Numbered from the stretch's first letter, positions 41,927 through 51,301 are shown. The stretch: DNA of 64,000 bases from Calditrichota bacterium (GCA_013150955.1 JAADJD010000012.1:1-64000); one strand, 5' to 3'. The notes: generated by a model from the sequence alone, not told the origin. Made by a program: numbers and translations.

Positions 41927-44815
41927 TTATCGAACAATGATCAACTTTCCGGATGCCACCTTGTTGTTTTCCGAATCGCGTACCACGTAGATGTACAATC
42001 CGGACAGAACCGATTTTCCGGCGCTGTTTTTCACATTCCAGCGGTAAATGCGGGAATCGATTTTGCGATTGTACACCAGCTCCCCCAGCAGGTTGTAAAT
42101 ATTCAGCACGCCACCGATGGGTAAATTCACAAAATGAATGGCCTGATGATTGGCATCGCCGCCGGCCTGGAAGGGAATGGGAAACACATTCACGCCTTCG
42201 ACTTCACCGGTGGTAAATGTTTTCTGCTCCGAAAAAATCAGCTCCCCGGTAACGGTTTGTGAAACAATGCGGTAATAATACGTTTGATTGGGCTCCAGAT
42301 CGGTCAGAAGCGCCTGGTGCTCCGTGGTAAAAACGGAATCCGGGGACGTTTGTTGGCCATAACTGGCATCCAGACCGTATTCCAGATAATCGCGTGTGGG
42401 CTCGTTGGTCATCCAGCGGATTAACACATTCTGCCCGCTCCCGTAATACTGCTGGCTCACCGTGGGGAAAAAATCATCGGCAACGTTTTCCACGGTAAAA
42501 CGCACGGAAACCTCATCGAACAGGCCTTCGGGATCGGTTGCGCGAAAGGTCAATACCTCGCTGCCGTACCAGTGGATACCGGGCGGTTCAACGAACACCA
42601 CCCGATCGCTTCTCAAAATCACACTCAAATCCCGGTAACCGCGGATTGTCCACACCAGCTCTGCAATATCGTTGTCCACATCCTGAACGTATTCATCCAG
42701 GTAAATGGCCTGAAACGTTTCCCCTCTTCGAATGACCTGATCAGGGATTTCAGCAATCACCGGGGGATCGTTTACCGGACGCACCACAAAGGTAACCTCA
42801 TCGGTCGCCCAGTTTCCATCCGGATCCATTGCCCGAAACGTTAACGTTTCCCGGCCATACCAGTTGCTGTCCGGCAAAATAATGGTGGCCACGCGATCAT
42901 CGCTGATGGAGACATCCAGATACTTCTTGCCGCTTACCGACCATTGAATCTCAGCATCGGCGTCATCGCCGTCATCCACATAATCATCCAGCGGAATCGG
43001 GGCAAATTGTTGCCCTTCATCAATAATCTGATCCGGTATATCGGTTAATAAAGGCGTATTAAAACTCACCACTCGCAAAATCACCTCGTCTTCATTCCAG
43101 GCACCCGCCGCATCCGTGGCCCGAAAGATAATGGTGTCGGCACCAATCCAGTTGCTTTTGACAAAATAGATATTGGCCACATTGTTGTCATCGATCACCA
43201 CCACCAGGCTATCGGCTCCGTAAACACTCCAGGATATGGCACTGAGAGGATGATCCACGTCTTTGACATAGTTATTCAGCGGTATGGGTTCGAAGCGCTC
43301 TCCGGGACGGATGTTTTGATTGGGGATGTTGCTCACCTGTGGGGGATCGTTCACGGGATTCACCACAAACACAACCGATCGATCATCGGACTGGCCATCG
43401 GGATCGGTGACCTGAAAGATGACCGTATCCTGCCCAAACCAGTTGGAATCCAGCGGACTCACATGGGCAACCCGATCGCTACCAATCAACACCCGCACCC
43501 AATCGGCATCCCGATAACTCCAGCTCAATTCCGATGGCGCATTGTCCGCATCGGTCACGTAATCATCCAGCAAGATGGGGGGAAAACTTTCCCCTTCGTC
43601 AATCACCTGCCGGGGAATGGGCGCAATGGAAGGCGGCATGCGCACGGAGATGCCAAATATCACTGCATCTCGATCTTCCAGCCCTGCCGGATCGCGCGCC
43701 ACAAAGAATACCGTATCCATTCCACCCCAGGTGGAATCCACCGGCTCGATGTGCGCCACCCGCTGTGCGTCAATGGTAATCTGCACGTATTGCGCATCCT
43801 GAACCGTCCAGGTGATCTCATCATCGGTATTGTCCACATCCTTGACAAAATCATCCAGGAGGATTGGAGTAAAGGTCTCGCCTTCCTCAATAAACTGATC
43901 CGGAATGTCCGCTACTACCGGCCGGTCGTTCACCGGAGTGACAATAAAGCGAACCGTATCCTCCGCAAACTGGCTATCCGGATCCATTACCCGGAATACG
44001 ACCGTCTCCTGACCAAACCAGTTGGTGTCGGGCACTTCAATGGTAGCCACATGATTCTGATTAATATTGATGCGCAGATCCTGATTGCCGGAAACCGTCC
44101 AGGACAGTTCCGCGTCCGAATGATCCGGATCGGTCACGTAATCATTCAACGAGATGCTGGAAAACGAACCGCCCTCCTGGATCTGCTGATCGGGAATATC
44201 GGAAATGACCGGTGAGGTATCGATGACTGGACTGGAGATGGCTATGTTCCAGACATCGGTAAATCCATCAGGATCCGTCACCTGCAGGCGCAAGGTTTCC
44301 GTTCCCCGCCAGGTAGCGGATGTTTGAATGGTCAACACATGCGTATTGTCATCCAGCAGAATACTCAACTGGTTGGTACCGGAAGCACTCCACACCAGCT
44401 GATCATCGGGATGATCGGGGTCATTTACGTAATTGTCCAGATCCATGGTTACCGTTGTGTCCGGCGGAAGCACCAGGGACTGAGGGAGACCTGAAATCTG
44501 GGGGATGGCCGCCTGCACTTCCGGGGAAAAATCGCTCTTGTTGTAGGAAGAGTCCACCGCCTTAATGCGGTAAGCATAGCGCACCCCTTTTTGAATGGTA
44601 TCGTCAACATACACGGTATCCGGATGATACACCACTGCGATTTTGGCATAAGGATCGCCATTTACCTGGCGATAGATTTCGTAATAATACATATCGGTCT
44701 CGGGGTTTTTGTCCCAGATTAACCGCCAGCTGGTGGTCTGGGCAGACAGCCATCCCGTGGCAACCAGCCACAACAGGAAACCGACAATTGGCACCGAACA
44801 CCGCTTATTGCACAT
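41927..44815 (-). CDS. Exported multi-cadherin-like protein with variant T9SS tail (long paralog)
   Basis: The protein has about 962 residues. ATG 44815 is chosen because AGGTG lies 7 bases upstream; the frame could also begin at 44836. After a signal peptide (VPIVGFLLWLVATGWLSAQ) come an FnIII domain (about 25-105) and seven Ig/cadherin-like domains of about 95 residues. Each is marked by a PDQxIxEGExF-like edge, LDDYVxDxD, SNWxGxDTVxFRxxDPDG and NDPP. A second FnIII domain follows (VLIRWMTNEPTRDYLEYG), then a tail YPIPF ... YNLLGELVYN ... GLYIYVVRD ... KLIIVR. Acidic loops between domains suggest calcium binding. It is the long paralog of the 40093 gene and overlaps the PorV-like gene by 11 bases, so carrier and cargo are coexpressed. 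Confidence 0.85.
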   Translation of the reverse strand: MCNKRCSVPIVGFLLWLVATGWLSAQTTSWRLIWDKNPETDMYYYEIYRQVNGDPYAKIAVVYHPDTVYVDDTIQKGVRYAYRIKAVDSSYNKSDFSPEVQAAIPQISGLPQSLVLPPDTTVTMDLDNYVNDPDHPDDQLVWSASGTNQLSILLDDNTHVLTIQTSATWRGTETLRLQVTDPDGFTDVWNIAISSPVIDTSPVISDIPDQQIQEGGSFSSISLNDYVTDPDHSDAELSWTVSGNQDLRININQNHVATIEVPDTNWFGQETVVFRVMDPDSQFAEDTVRFIVTPVNDRPVVADIPDQFIEEGETFTPILLDDFVKDVDNTDDEITWTVQDAQYVQITIDAQRVAHIEPVDSTWGGMDTVFFVARDPAGLEDRDAVIFGISVRMPPSIAPIPRQVIDEGESFPPILLDDYVTDADNAPSELSWSYRDADWVRVLIGSDRVAHVSPLDSNWFGQDTVIFQVTDPDGQSDDRSVVFVVNPVNDPPQVSNIPNQNIRPGERFEPIPLNNYVKDVDHPLSAISWSVYGADSLVVVIDDNNVANIYFVKSNWIGADTIIFRATDAAGAWNEDEVILRVVSFNTPLLTDIPDQIIDEGQQFAPIPLDDYVDDGDDADAEIQWSVSGKKYLDVSISDDRVATIILPDSNWYGRETLTFRAMDPDGNWATDEVTFVVRPVNDPPVIAEIPDQVIRRGETFQAIYLDEYVQDVDNDIAELVWTIRGYRDLSVILRSDRVVFVEPPGIHWYGSEVLTFRATDPEGLFDEVSVRFTVENVADDFFPTVSQQYYGSGQNVLIRWMTNEPTRDYLEYGLDASYGQQTSPDSVFTTEHQALLTDLEPNQTYYYRIVSQTVTGELIFSEQKTFTTGEVEGVNVFPIPFQAGGDANHQAIHFVNLPIGGVLNIYNLLGELVYNRKIDSRIYRWNVKNSAGKSVLSGLYIYVVRDSENNKVASGKLIIVR

Positions 44816-46031
44816 GGATCTGCACCTCATCGGCAAGATCGATTTCCCTGTTTCCTTTTATCACAGATACTTTGAAATAGTATATTCCCGGCCTGGCTGG
44901 TTTTTTAAACGCGATGTGGTTCTGGGTTAATGGATGTTTGTTCACTTTTTTCCACTCCATTTGTCCAGCAGCGCGGGCATACACATTGTAAGTGGCGTCT
45001 TTAATTTCCGGCCACTTTATGACCAGCCGATTGCTATCGATGCGGGCGGTAATGACCAGTTTTTTTCCAGGAGCCAGCACGTATCGATCCCTGGCCGGGG
45101 AGTAGCGTTTGCGATAACGCCTGGGCTTTTTAAATCCCAGTGTCAATCCAATGCGGTGGGTCTCTCCCAGATCGGTCAAAGCGGCGTAGGTGTAGTTAAT
45201 CATATAATTGCCCATCACCTGCAATCCCACACCTAACGATGGCCGCAACACTTCATCACGGCGGAATTGGTTCCCAAGCCGCAGCGCAAACAGGTTCTGA
45301 AACACGTACTCCACCCCCAGATTGAGGTGGACATCCGTATCGATCGATTTCACGGCATCCAGAGAGATTTGAAAGCGGGATGGATAAAACCGATACGCCA
45401 GTCCTGCACGAACAGTAAGGGGAATGGGCTGCTTCTCCCGGAAGTACTGGACGCTTCCCCCGATGTTTTGAACGGTTACTCCCAGGGAAAGCCCTTCGAT
45501 CAGCGTGTACATGAAGTATCCCACATCCACGGCAATTCCCGTGGCGGTGAATTGCGCCAGCTGATCCCGGAAATATTTCACGGTAACGCCACCATAAACC
45601 GCCGGGTGAAACTGGAAGGCCATTCCCAGATGCGCCACCCCGCTGGAGACGCTCAACATCTCCGTGGGTTGGCCGAAGACGTCTTTTCCCTGGATTTCAG
45701 GCATGGACATGTAGGAAACACCAACGGCCATCGCCAGTCGTTGATGCAGTTGAAAAGCCAGGGTGAGATTATCGAAGCGAATGTCTTCAAACCAGCGGGT
45801 ATGGTTAAAACCGATCACAAACTTGTTTAAAATGGCCAGTCCCGCCGGATTATAATACAGGGCATCTTCGCCGAACGGCCCACCGGTGAAGGCATCCCCC
45901 AGTCCAGAAACACGGGCACTAATGCTGCTTCGCAGGAACAGATTGCTGGCCGTTCCTGCTGTGGGAGCCGGCGTTTGCGCCAGAACCATCCCCACCATTA
46001 ATGCCCAGAAAACTACCGTTCGTCGAAGCAT
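44805..46031 (-). CDS. PorV/PorQ-like outer-membrane beta-barrel protein with C-terminal FnIII-like domain
   Basis: The protein has 408 residues with a signal peptide (VVFWALMVGMVLAQ). The N-terminal GTASNLFLRSSISARVSGLG, DAFTGGPFGEDALYYNPAGL and IGFNHTRWFEDIRFDNLTLA are the pattern of the PorV/UPF0164 family, FadL-like 14-strand barrels. Barrel strands run to about residue 310. A basic linker (KKPRRYRKRYSPARDRY) and a C-terminal domain of about 90 residues follow (ITARIDSNRLVIKWPEIKDA ... AGQMEWKKV). PorV is the shuttle that hands T9SS cargo to the attachment complex. Here it is cotranscribed with a cargo carrying a variant tail, so it may be a dedicated partner. Core T9SS genes (porK-N, sov) are absent from the window. 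Confidence 0.82.
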   Translation of the reverse strand: MLRRTVVFWALMVGMVLAQTPAPTAGTASNLFLRSSISARVSGLGDAFTGGPFGEDALYYNPAGLAILNKFVIGFNHTRWFEDIRFDNLTLAFQLHQRLAMAVGVSYMSMPEIQGKDVFGQPTEMLSVSSGVAHLGMAFQFHPAVYGGVTVKYFRDQLAQFTATGIAVDVGYFMYTLIEGLSLGVTVQNIGGSVQYFREKQPIPLTVRAGLAYRFYPSRFQISLDAVKSIDTDVHLNLGVEYVFQNLFALRLGNQFRRDEVLRPSLGVGLQVMGNYMINYTYAALTDLGETHRIGLTLGFKKPRRYRKRYSPARDRYVLAPGKKLVITARIDSNRLVIKWPEIKDATYNVYARAAGQMEWKKVNKHPLTQNHIAFKKPARPGIYYFKVSVIKGNREIDLADEVQIHVQ

Positions 46032-46425
46032 GCTAACATCCCATTTTCCAGATTCGCCCTTTCCGTTTGCAAAGGATATACCAAACTTTCATTTTGCACG
46101 AAGCCACCCATTTTTCAGGATATATCATCACAAGGACAGTCCCCCTCCCCCACTCCCTTCTGCCGGGCCGGCTTTGATTGTGAACTTTTTACACAACCCT
46201 CTGCCGTCCATCGCATGGTCGTTATTAAGAAATGGCTACATTTTAGCAGGAATTCCCATTCCGATATGTGTTCAAAAGCAAAATATGCAATATTCACCGT
46301 GAACCGATTTCCTTTGAACAACGCCTTGCCTGAAAGTTGAAAATGATCCGGGATGGGTAGGGGTGCGACGATCCAACTAAGTGTTAATACCCTGCCGCAA
46401 CAAAACCACGAATGATTCGATTGAA
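46032..46425. other. Non-coding region upstream of the PorV-like gene
   Basis: This stretch should contain the PorV-like promoter. A short fragment of the palindromic element (aaccacgaatgattcg, about 46404-46419) is visible near its end. No gene is supported. Confidence 0.4.
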
Positions 46426-46673
46426 CCCAAATAAAGCGTTAGACCACGAATCACGCGAATGCGTTCGAAGAAAATCAATCTATTCTCCTGGCTGAAGCCA
46501 GGAATTAATCAACATTATCATTCATTAACACCCAGATTTATCTGGGTGGACAACTCCTATAGTATCAATAAATTACAGAACCGTTTCAACGGTTGGGGTT
46601 GTCTAATTCGCACAACGGGTTATTTTTTATTTGTGTTCATTCGTGTCATTTGTAGGCGAATGCATAATTTGGG
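46426..46673 (-). repeat. Palindromic element, copy I, whose centre is replaced by a three-hairpin module; extra arm to about 46720
   Basis: The outer arms are normal (CCCAAATAAAGCGTTAGACC ... and ... GAATGCATAATTTGGG), but the middle carries unrelated sequence (46471-46620). An extra inverted arm follows (46674-46720). Confidence 0.8.
46486..46594. repeat. Array of three perfect short palindromes inside copy I
   Basis: Three hairpins occur: TCCTGGCT-ga-AGCCAGGA (46486-46503), CACCCAGAT-tt-ATCTGGGTG (46529-46548) and AACCGTT-tc-AACGGTT (46579-46594). Each has a perfect stem and a 2-base loop centre. Their regular layout looks like a separate repeat unit rather than part of the 165-bp element. 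Confidence 0.75.
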
Positions 46674-46815
46674 TTTATTTGTGTTCATTCGCGTAATTTG
46701 CGGTCTGGTACATAATATGGATTAAAAATGGCCATCCTCCGGGACAGAAATTGGGCCGATCTGACTCCGCACCTATCTTCGACCAACGACCGAAATCGGG
46801 AAATCAGATCAGGCG

Positions 46816-47802
46816 TTAAATGGCATGCTTGAAAGATTTATAAAAAATGGGGTAGGTCTCACCAAGGGTGACAAATTGAACGGTGTGGACTGCAGTTATT
46901 TCCAGAACAAACTGACGGATCCTGTCCAGAAAACGAGACACATCGGTTTTGCTCTGATTGTAGGGAGATCCACCGGGCATCAGCTCGCTGGAGTGGAACA
47001 TCATGTTTAGTACCGGAACGCCGGACTGCACCACCGTTTTTGCCAGCTGTAACATGGATTCCACCGAAGCATACGAGGGACGCAGCCAGACCAGATCCAA
47101 TCCCGCCGCTGTACGCAGAATTTTCCGAATGCCGACATTGGGTAAATCGGGATAAACGCGTTTGAACCATTCCGGAACGTTTCGGGTAAATCCCACCGTA
47201 ATGGGTACTTCCAGTATGGGACTTGCGCCGGCCTGGCACACGTTTTCCCGATCCAGCGGATAGGGATGCAAATGAGTAATCGGAAAGGCCGGCTCATACG
47301 GTTGCCTGGCCCGTCGATAGGGTACCACACTGGAATCCACCCGATACCCCAGTGCTTCCAGGGCCGGCACCGTGGACGCATCAAAACCGTAACGTCCCGC
47401 ACGATATGAAACCGGACGGACTCCCAGCTGCTCTTCAATGGTGCGGGTAAGAGCGCTCAGTTTTTTCTGCTGCAAGTCCGGCGGCAGGTTGTTCAAAAAT
47501 GAATTGCGAACATTGCGTTCCTCCTCATAAGGCGGATTGCACCAGGGATGCAAATGGGTTCCGACCTCGCAACGGCCATCTTTTAATAGCTTTTTCAGAA
47601 TGGATACCGCTTCCTGACCCACCGCCACCGGATAATCGATCAGATAGGTCGGTCGAATGCCCAGCTCATCGCAAAACGCCTGGAAATCGGGCAAATAGCG
47701 GATGTTTTCTGTGGTCAGCTCCGTATGGGGCTTAAAATCCAGATTCCAGGCGTTATCTTCTTCGGTATCGATGGTTAATAAAAAATAAACCGTTTTGCCC
47801 AC
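46816..47802 (-). CDS. Polysaccharide deacetylase family protein (NodB-like)
   Basis: The protein has 328 residues. The GTG start at 47802 has GGGAG 6 bases upstream. The NodB fold is marked by FLLTIDTEEDNAWN (motif 1, D12 as metal/catalytic Asp), CEVGTHLHPWCNPPYE (motif 2, HxxxH-like metal ligands), SYRAGRYGFD (motif 3) and MMFHSSELMPGG near the C-terminus (His of motif 5). It has no signal peptide, so it acts in the cytoplasm, as in EPS clusters where the deacetylase works on a nucleotide sugar or lipid-linked intermediate. It follows the AlgD-type dehydrogenase by 10 bases. It would remove N- or O-acetyl groups from the sugars of this locus. Confidence 0.88.
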   Translation of the reverse strand: MGKTVYFLLTIDTEEDNAWNLDFKPHTELTTENIRYLPDFQAFCDELGIRPTYLIDYPVAVGQEAVSILKKLLKDGRCEVGTHLHPWCNPPYEEERNVRNSFLNNLPPDLQQKKLSALTRTIEEQLGVRPVSYRAGRYGFDASTVPALEALGYRVDSSVVPYRRARQPYEPAFPITHLHPYPLDRENVCQAGASPILEVPITVGFTRNVPEWFKRVYPDLPNVGIRKILRTAAGLDLVWLRPSYASVESMLQLAKTVVQSGVPVLNMMFHSSELMPGGSPYNQSKTDVSRFLDRIRQFVLEITAVHTVQFVTLGETYPIFYKSFKHAI

Positions 47803-47812
47803 GCCTCACTCC

Positions 47813-49126
47813 CTACCAGCATAGACCATCATATTTCACCTTTAATCGGCGTAAATCGTCCACGATGCGCACATAATCGATCACAATGAAGTTGTGATTT
47901 AATTGCTCAATCAAACTGGTGAATTCTGGATTTTTGTTCCCGATGATGATGATTTCGGCAAATTCCAGGATTTTATCAACACGATCAACCATCAAGCGGG
48001 AGATATGGGGAATTTTCTTATTAATGTACTCCTTATTAGCACCAAATAAGCGTGCCAGGTGCACATTCCGGTCGTAAATTCGAATGTCGTAACCTTTCCC
48101 GATCAGGGTCTCGACGACGTCCACCATGGGACTTTCTCGCAGGTCGTCGGTGTTTCCTTTGAAACTCAGTCCCAGCACCCCGATGCGTTTCTTTCCATGA
48201 GCCAGTACCATATCCACCGCGCGTCGGATGTGTTCTTGATTGCTTCGCATAAGCGAGCTGATCAGCGGCAATTCCAGATCCAGTTCTTTGGCCTGATAAG
48301 TCAATGCCCGGACGTCCTTGGGCAAACAGGATCCACCAAACGCGAAACCGGGTTTCAAATAGTAGGATGAAATGTTCAATTTCGTATCCATCACAAAAAT
48401 TTCCATCAACTTGTGGCTATCCACACCATGCGCCTTACAAATGGTACCAATTTCGTTGGCAAAGGCAACTTTCAGGGCGTGGAACACGTTGTTGGCGTAC
48501 TTCACCAGTTCAGCGACTTTTACATCGGTGCGAATCAACGGTGCCTTTAAAAAAGCATACATCTGCTGCAGATATTCACCGCTTCGGGGATCCAGCTCTC
48601 CAATGATGGTGTAGGGGGGATCGTAAAAGTCTTTTAATGCCGTTCCTTCTCGTAAAAACTCTGGATTCGAGCATCCACCAAACTGTTCTCCAATTCGCTT
48701 GCCGGACTTCTCGGAAATAATGCGCAGTACTTTTTCCAGGGTTCCCGGTGGAACCGTACTGCGGATCACCACCACATGATAATGGTCGATTTCCCGAATG
48801 GCCTCGCCGATTTGTTCCGCCACCCGGAAAATGTATTCCAGGCTTACACTGCCATTCTTTCGGCTGGGTGTTCCCACGCAGATCAGAGAGACATCGGAAT
48901 TGGCCACCGCTTCTTTGTAATCTGTAGTGGCCCGCAGTTTTCCGCTCCCCACAACCTCACCGATCAACTCGTCCAGTCCGGGCTCCACAATGGGACTCTT
49001 ACCGGAATTAATGATATCCACCTTGTCCACATTCACATCCACCCCGATCACCTGGTGTCCTTCCTTTGCAAAACAGGCGGCTGACACACAGCCTACATAA
49101 CCCAGTCCAAATACCCCGATTCTCAA
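47813..49126 (-). CDS. algD: GDP-mannose 6-dehydrogenase (AlgD-like)
   Basis: The protein has 437 residues. The start is TTG at 49126 (MRIGVFGLGYVGCVSAACFA) with GGAGG 7 bases upstream; the longer frame would place the ribosome site inside the coding region. It has a nucleotide-sugar dehydrogenase architecture: N-terminal Rossmann GLGYVG, ICVGTPSRKNGSVSLEY, IRSTVPPGT, the central KYANNVFHALKVAFANE and the catalytic cysteine motif GFAFGGSCLPKDVRALTYQA. The C-terminal domain has GLSFKGNTDDLRESPMVDVV and ends GLCW. The strings PGFAFGGSCLPKDVRALTY, LMRSN, LIGKGYDIRIYDRNV, GANKEYI and the final C-W match AlgD more closely than UDP-glucose dehydrogenase. It produces GDP-mannuronate, so the polymer probably contains a uronic acid. 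It is cytoplasmic and needs NAD. Confidence 0.9.
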   Translation of the reverse strand: MRIGVFGLGYVGCVSAACFAKEGHQVIGVDVNVDKVDIINSGKSPIVEPGLDELIGEVVGSGKLRATTDYKEAVANSDVSLICVGTPSRKNGSVSLEYIFRVAEQIGEAIREIDHYHVVVIRSTVPPGTLEKVLRIISEKSGKRIGEQFGGCSNPEFLREGTALKDFYDPPYTIIGELDPRSGEYLQQMYAFLKAPLIRTDVKVAELVKYANNVFHALKVAFANEIGTICKAHGVDSHKLMEIFVMDTKLNISSYYLKPGFAFGGSCLPKDVRALTYQAKELDLELPLISSLMRSNQEHIRRAVDMVLAHGKKRIGVLGLSFKGNTDDLRESPMVDVVETLIGKGYDIRIYDRNVHLARLFGANKEYINKKIPHISRLMVDRVDKILEFAEIIIIGNKNPEFTSLIEQLNHNFIVIDYVRIVDDLRRLKVKYDGLCW

Positions 49127-49224
49127 ACCGTAACCCTCCAAATTTTAATATCGTTCGTTTTATTTCTGATTTTTTTCAATCATTTTTCCAAAACACGTCA
49201 CCGGAGAAAAAATTTCCATCAGGC

Positions 49225-50496
49225 TTATCCGGTTTCGGCCATTGCCTCCGACTTTATCCGGGATTGATTTTTCTGGTTGACCACCATTTCGCAGATGCTG
49301 GCAAATACGTCGGCCACCTTTTCCCAGCGGAAATTTTCGTACACATATTGCCGCGCCTGCTTCCCGATGCGGGTACGTTCGTCCGCATCCCGTAACAGGG
49401 TGATCACATCGCGGGCAAAATCTTCCGGCGCATCAGCCAGGTAAATGTGACGCCGATCCTCCAGGGGCAATCCCTCTGCTCCCACACGCGTGGAAACAAT
49501 CGCCTTTTCCATGGACATGGCCTCAAAAATCTTCATCCGGGTGCCCCCACCAATCCGAATGGGCACCACAAATACTGCACTCTCATTTACATAGGGACGG
49601 GTATCCTCCACCCAACCCGTCAATTCCACATGGGGGTAATTTTGCACCAGTTTTTTCAATTTTGGGGCCGGATTGCGCCCAACGATCACAAATTTCACGT
49701 CGGGCTCTTCCCGCAAAATCAGTGGAAAGACTTCTTCCAGGAAAAACAGCATGGCATCGTGATTGGGCAACCAGTCCATCGCCCCCACAAATACAATCTG
49801 CTTCTTAACCTGGACATCTGGATTGGGAGCGTAAAAATCGGTATCCACTCCCGTGGGAATGACGTGCACGTTTTTCAGACCATACCATTCTTCAAAACGT
49901 TGTTTGTCCAGATCGGACACGGCGATGACCGCATCGAAACGTGCGGACTCCCGCTTTTCGTGATAAAACATTTTCCGAAACTGGAGCCACCAGAAAATTT
50001 TGAACAGGGGATCGCGAGAACGCTTCATGTGGCGCAGGGAGATGGTGGCCTCTACATTGTGCTGAAACAAAATTTTGGGTATGCCGGTCACCCGGCGAAA
50101 ATTCAACGTGGATTGCATAAAATCGCAAATGGCCAGATCATACGATCCATTTTTCAGCTCATCCAGAACCGCTTGTTCAAGCTCCGGCGAATAATCATTT
50201 AACATGGGTACCGGGTAGATTGAGAACGATTTCTTAAAAATGTCCCAGTACCACCGCCAGGTGTAGCGTGGGATTTCCTTCCAGGGAACGGGAACAAATT
50301 TTTCACACAACCGCCTCATTTCTGGCAAATAGGGATCATCCTTGGGAGACTCCACATTACTAATCACAGTTATGCGATATCGTTTATTCAGCTGTTCCAG
50401 GATTTTCCCGGTACGGATTTTTCCCCCGGTATCCTGTGGGAATAAAAATCGCTGGGACAAAAATAGAATTCTGAGCGTTTTGTTATCATTTTTCAT
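49225..50496 (-). CDS. GT4 family glycosyltransferase (sugar transferase)
   Basis: The protein has 423 residues. ATG 50496 is preferred, with GAGG about 9 bases upstream, over a longer frame that reads into the preceding gene. A GT-B N-terminal domain (LRILFLSQRFLFPQDTGGKI, GGxxR-like donor-proximal segment) and a C-terminal domain (QIVFVGAMDWLPNHDAMLFF, PIRIGGGTRMKIFEAMSMEK, VSTRVGAEGLP) are typical of GT4 transferases found with exopolysaccharide/XrtA clusters. FLEEVFPLI and the EAMSxxK catalytic/donor segment are intact. It overlaps the sulfotransferase gene (50486) by 11 bases. It adds a sugar to the polymer; donor unknown. Confidence 0.86.
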   Translation of the reverse strand: MKNDNKTLRILFLSQRFLFPQDTGGKIRTGKILEQLNKRYRITVISNVESPKDDPYLPEMRRLCEKFVPVPWKEIPRYTWRWYWDIFKKSFSIYPVPMLNDYSPELEQAVLDELKNGSYDLAICDFMQSTLNFRRVTGIPKILFQHNVEATISLRHMKRSRDPLFKIFWWLQFRKMFYHEKRESARFDAVIAVSDLDKQRFEEWYGLKNVHVIPTGVDTDFYAPNPDVQVKKQIVFVGAMDWLPNHDAMLFFLEEVFPLILREEPDVKFVIVGRNPAPKLKKLVQNYPHVELTGWVEDTRPYVNESAVFVVPIRIGGGTRMKIFEAMSMEKAIVSTRVGAEGLPLEDRRHIYLADAPEDFARDVITLLRDADERTRIGKQARQYVYENFRWEKVADVFASICEMVVNQKNQSRIKSEAMAETG

Positions 50497-51301
50497 GATA
50501 CTGTCCCTCTGTTTCGAATGGTTGAAATGAGTAGCCATATTTCTTCATAAAGGTCTCCAGTTCACTTCGCTTTGCCGGATCATCCCAGATGGTTTTCAAA
50601 TAATTGCGTTTTTCTGGATCATTCTTCCATTTATTTATCGAACGGGGATCGAAATTCCTGAGCCGATGCATATATTGAACCATTTTACTGTTTCGGGCCT
50701 GTTCATCCAGGTATTGTTCCAGATGTCCCAGCGATGCGACACCAGGTTTCAATTGCAACCCAAACGTATTCTTTAAGCGTTCCTCTACCTGATCAATATG
50801 TTGCACCAGGTCTTCATATCGTAAAACCAGTAATTCAGAATATCCTTTTAGTCGTTCCTGTAAATATTCTCCAGCGCTAACCGATTGTTTCCAGGTTTCG
50901 AAACCCACATAATACGGTTTTTCATGTAATTTATGTTTGCTGGTCAGCACATCTCGCGGATCGCGCACCAGATAAATCAATCCAATGCGGAAATGGTTCA
51001 CGTACTGGATCAAGCGTTCCAATTTTTCCTGAACGTACCAGGTCGCGTTCCGTTTGGTAATAATAAAAAATCGTTCTTTCTGGAATCCCTTTTCCTGCAC
51101 CAGTTGAAAGGTTTTCTTCAGCCCCGGCCAGTTCCAGACGGAAACTTCTCTCTCGTAAAGCAAGGTGTTCCGAAATCCGGAAAGCGCAAAATACAACAGG
51201 GTGGTACCGGAACGGGCACATCCAACAATATGAATACGCTTAAAGTTGGCTTTCTCCAACAACTTATGTTTTAAACGATTTTTAAACCAGCTCGAATCCA
51301 T
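50486..51301 (-). CDS. PAPS-dependent sulfotransferase
   Basis: The protein has 271 residues. The 5'-phosphosulfate loop is RIHIVGCARSGTTLLYFALS (ARSGTT, standard), the 3'-phosphate motif is IYLVRDPRDVLTSKHKLHEK (RDPRDxxxS), and a downstream LVLRYEDLVQHIDQVE matches the RYEDL segment of the sulfotransferase family. It should transfer sulfate from PAPS to a hydroxyl or amine of a sugar. The start has a clear ATG at 51301. It overlaps the GT4 gene by 11 bases, so it belongs to the exopolysaccharide operon. Length is normal for bacterial carbohydrate sulfotransferases. Confidence 0.88.
   Translation of the reverse strand: MDSSWFKNRLKHKLLEKANFKRIHIVGCARSGTTLLYFALSGFRNTLLYEREVSVWNWPGLKKTFQLVQEKGFQKERFFIITKRNATWYVQEKLERLIQYVNHFRIGLIYLVRDPRDVLTSKHKLHEKPYYVGFETWKQSVSAGEYLQERLKGYSELLVLRYEDLVQHIDQVEERLKNTFGLQLKPGVASLGHLEQYLDEQARNSKMVQYMHRLRNFDPRSINKWKNDPEKRNYLKTIWDDPAKRSELETFMKKYGYSFQPFETEGQYHEK

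Noticed and set aside
46459-46725. Small plus-strand open frame across the hairpin module
   Set aside because: It is made of palindromic repeat sequence with no ribosome site. Such frames arise from the repeat itself.
46740-46800. Possible terminator after the deacetylase gene
   Set aside because: GATCTGA and TCAGATC can pair, but the loop is about 50 bases and there is no T run.
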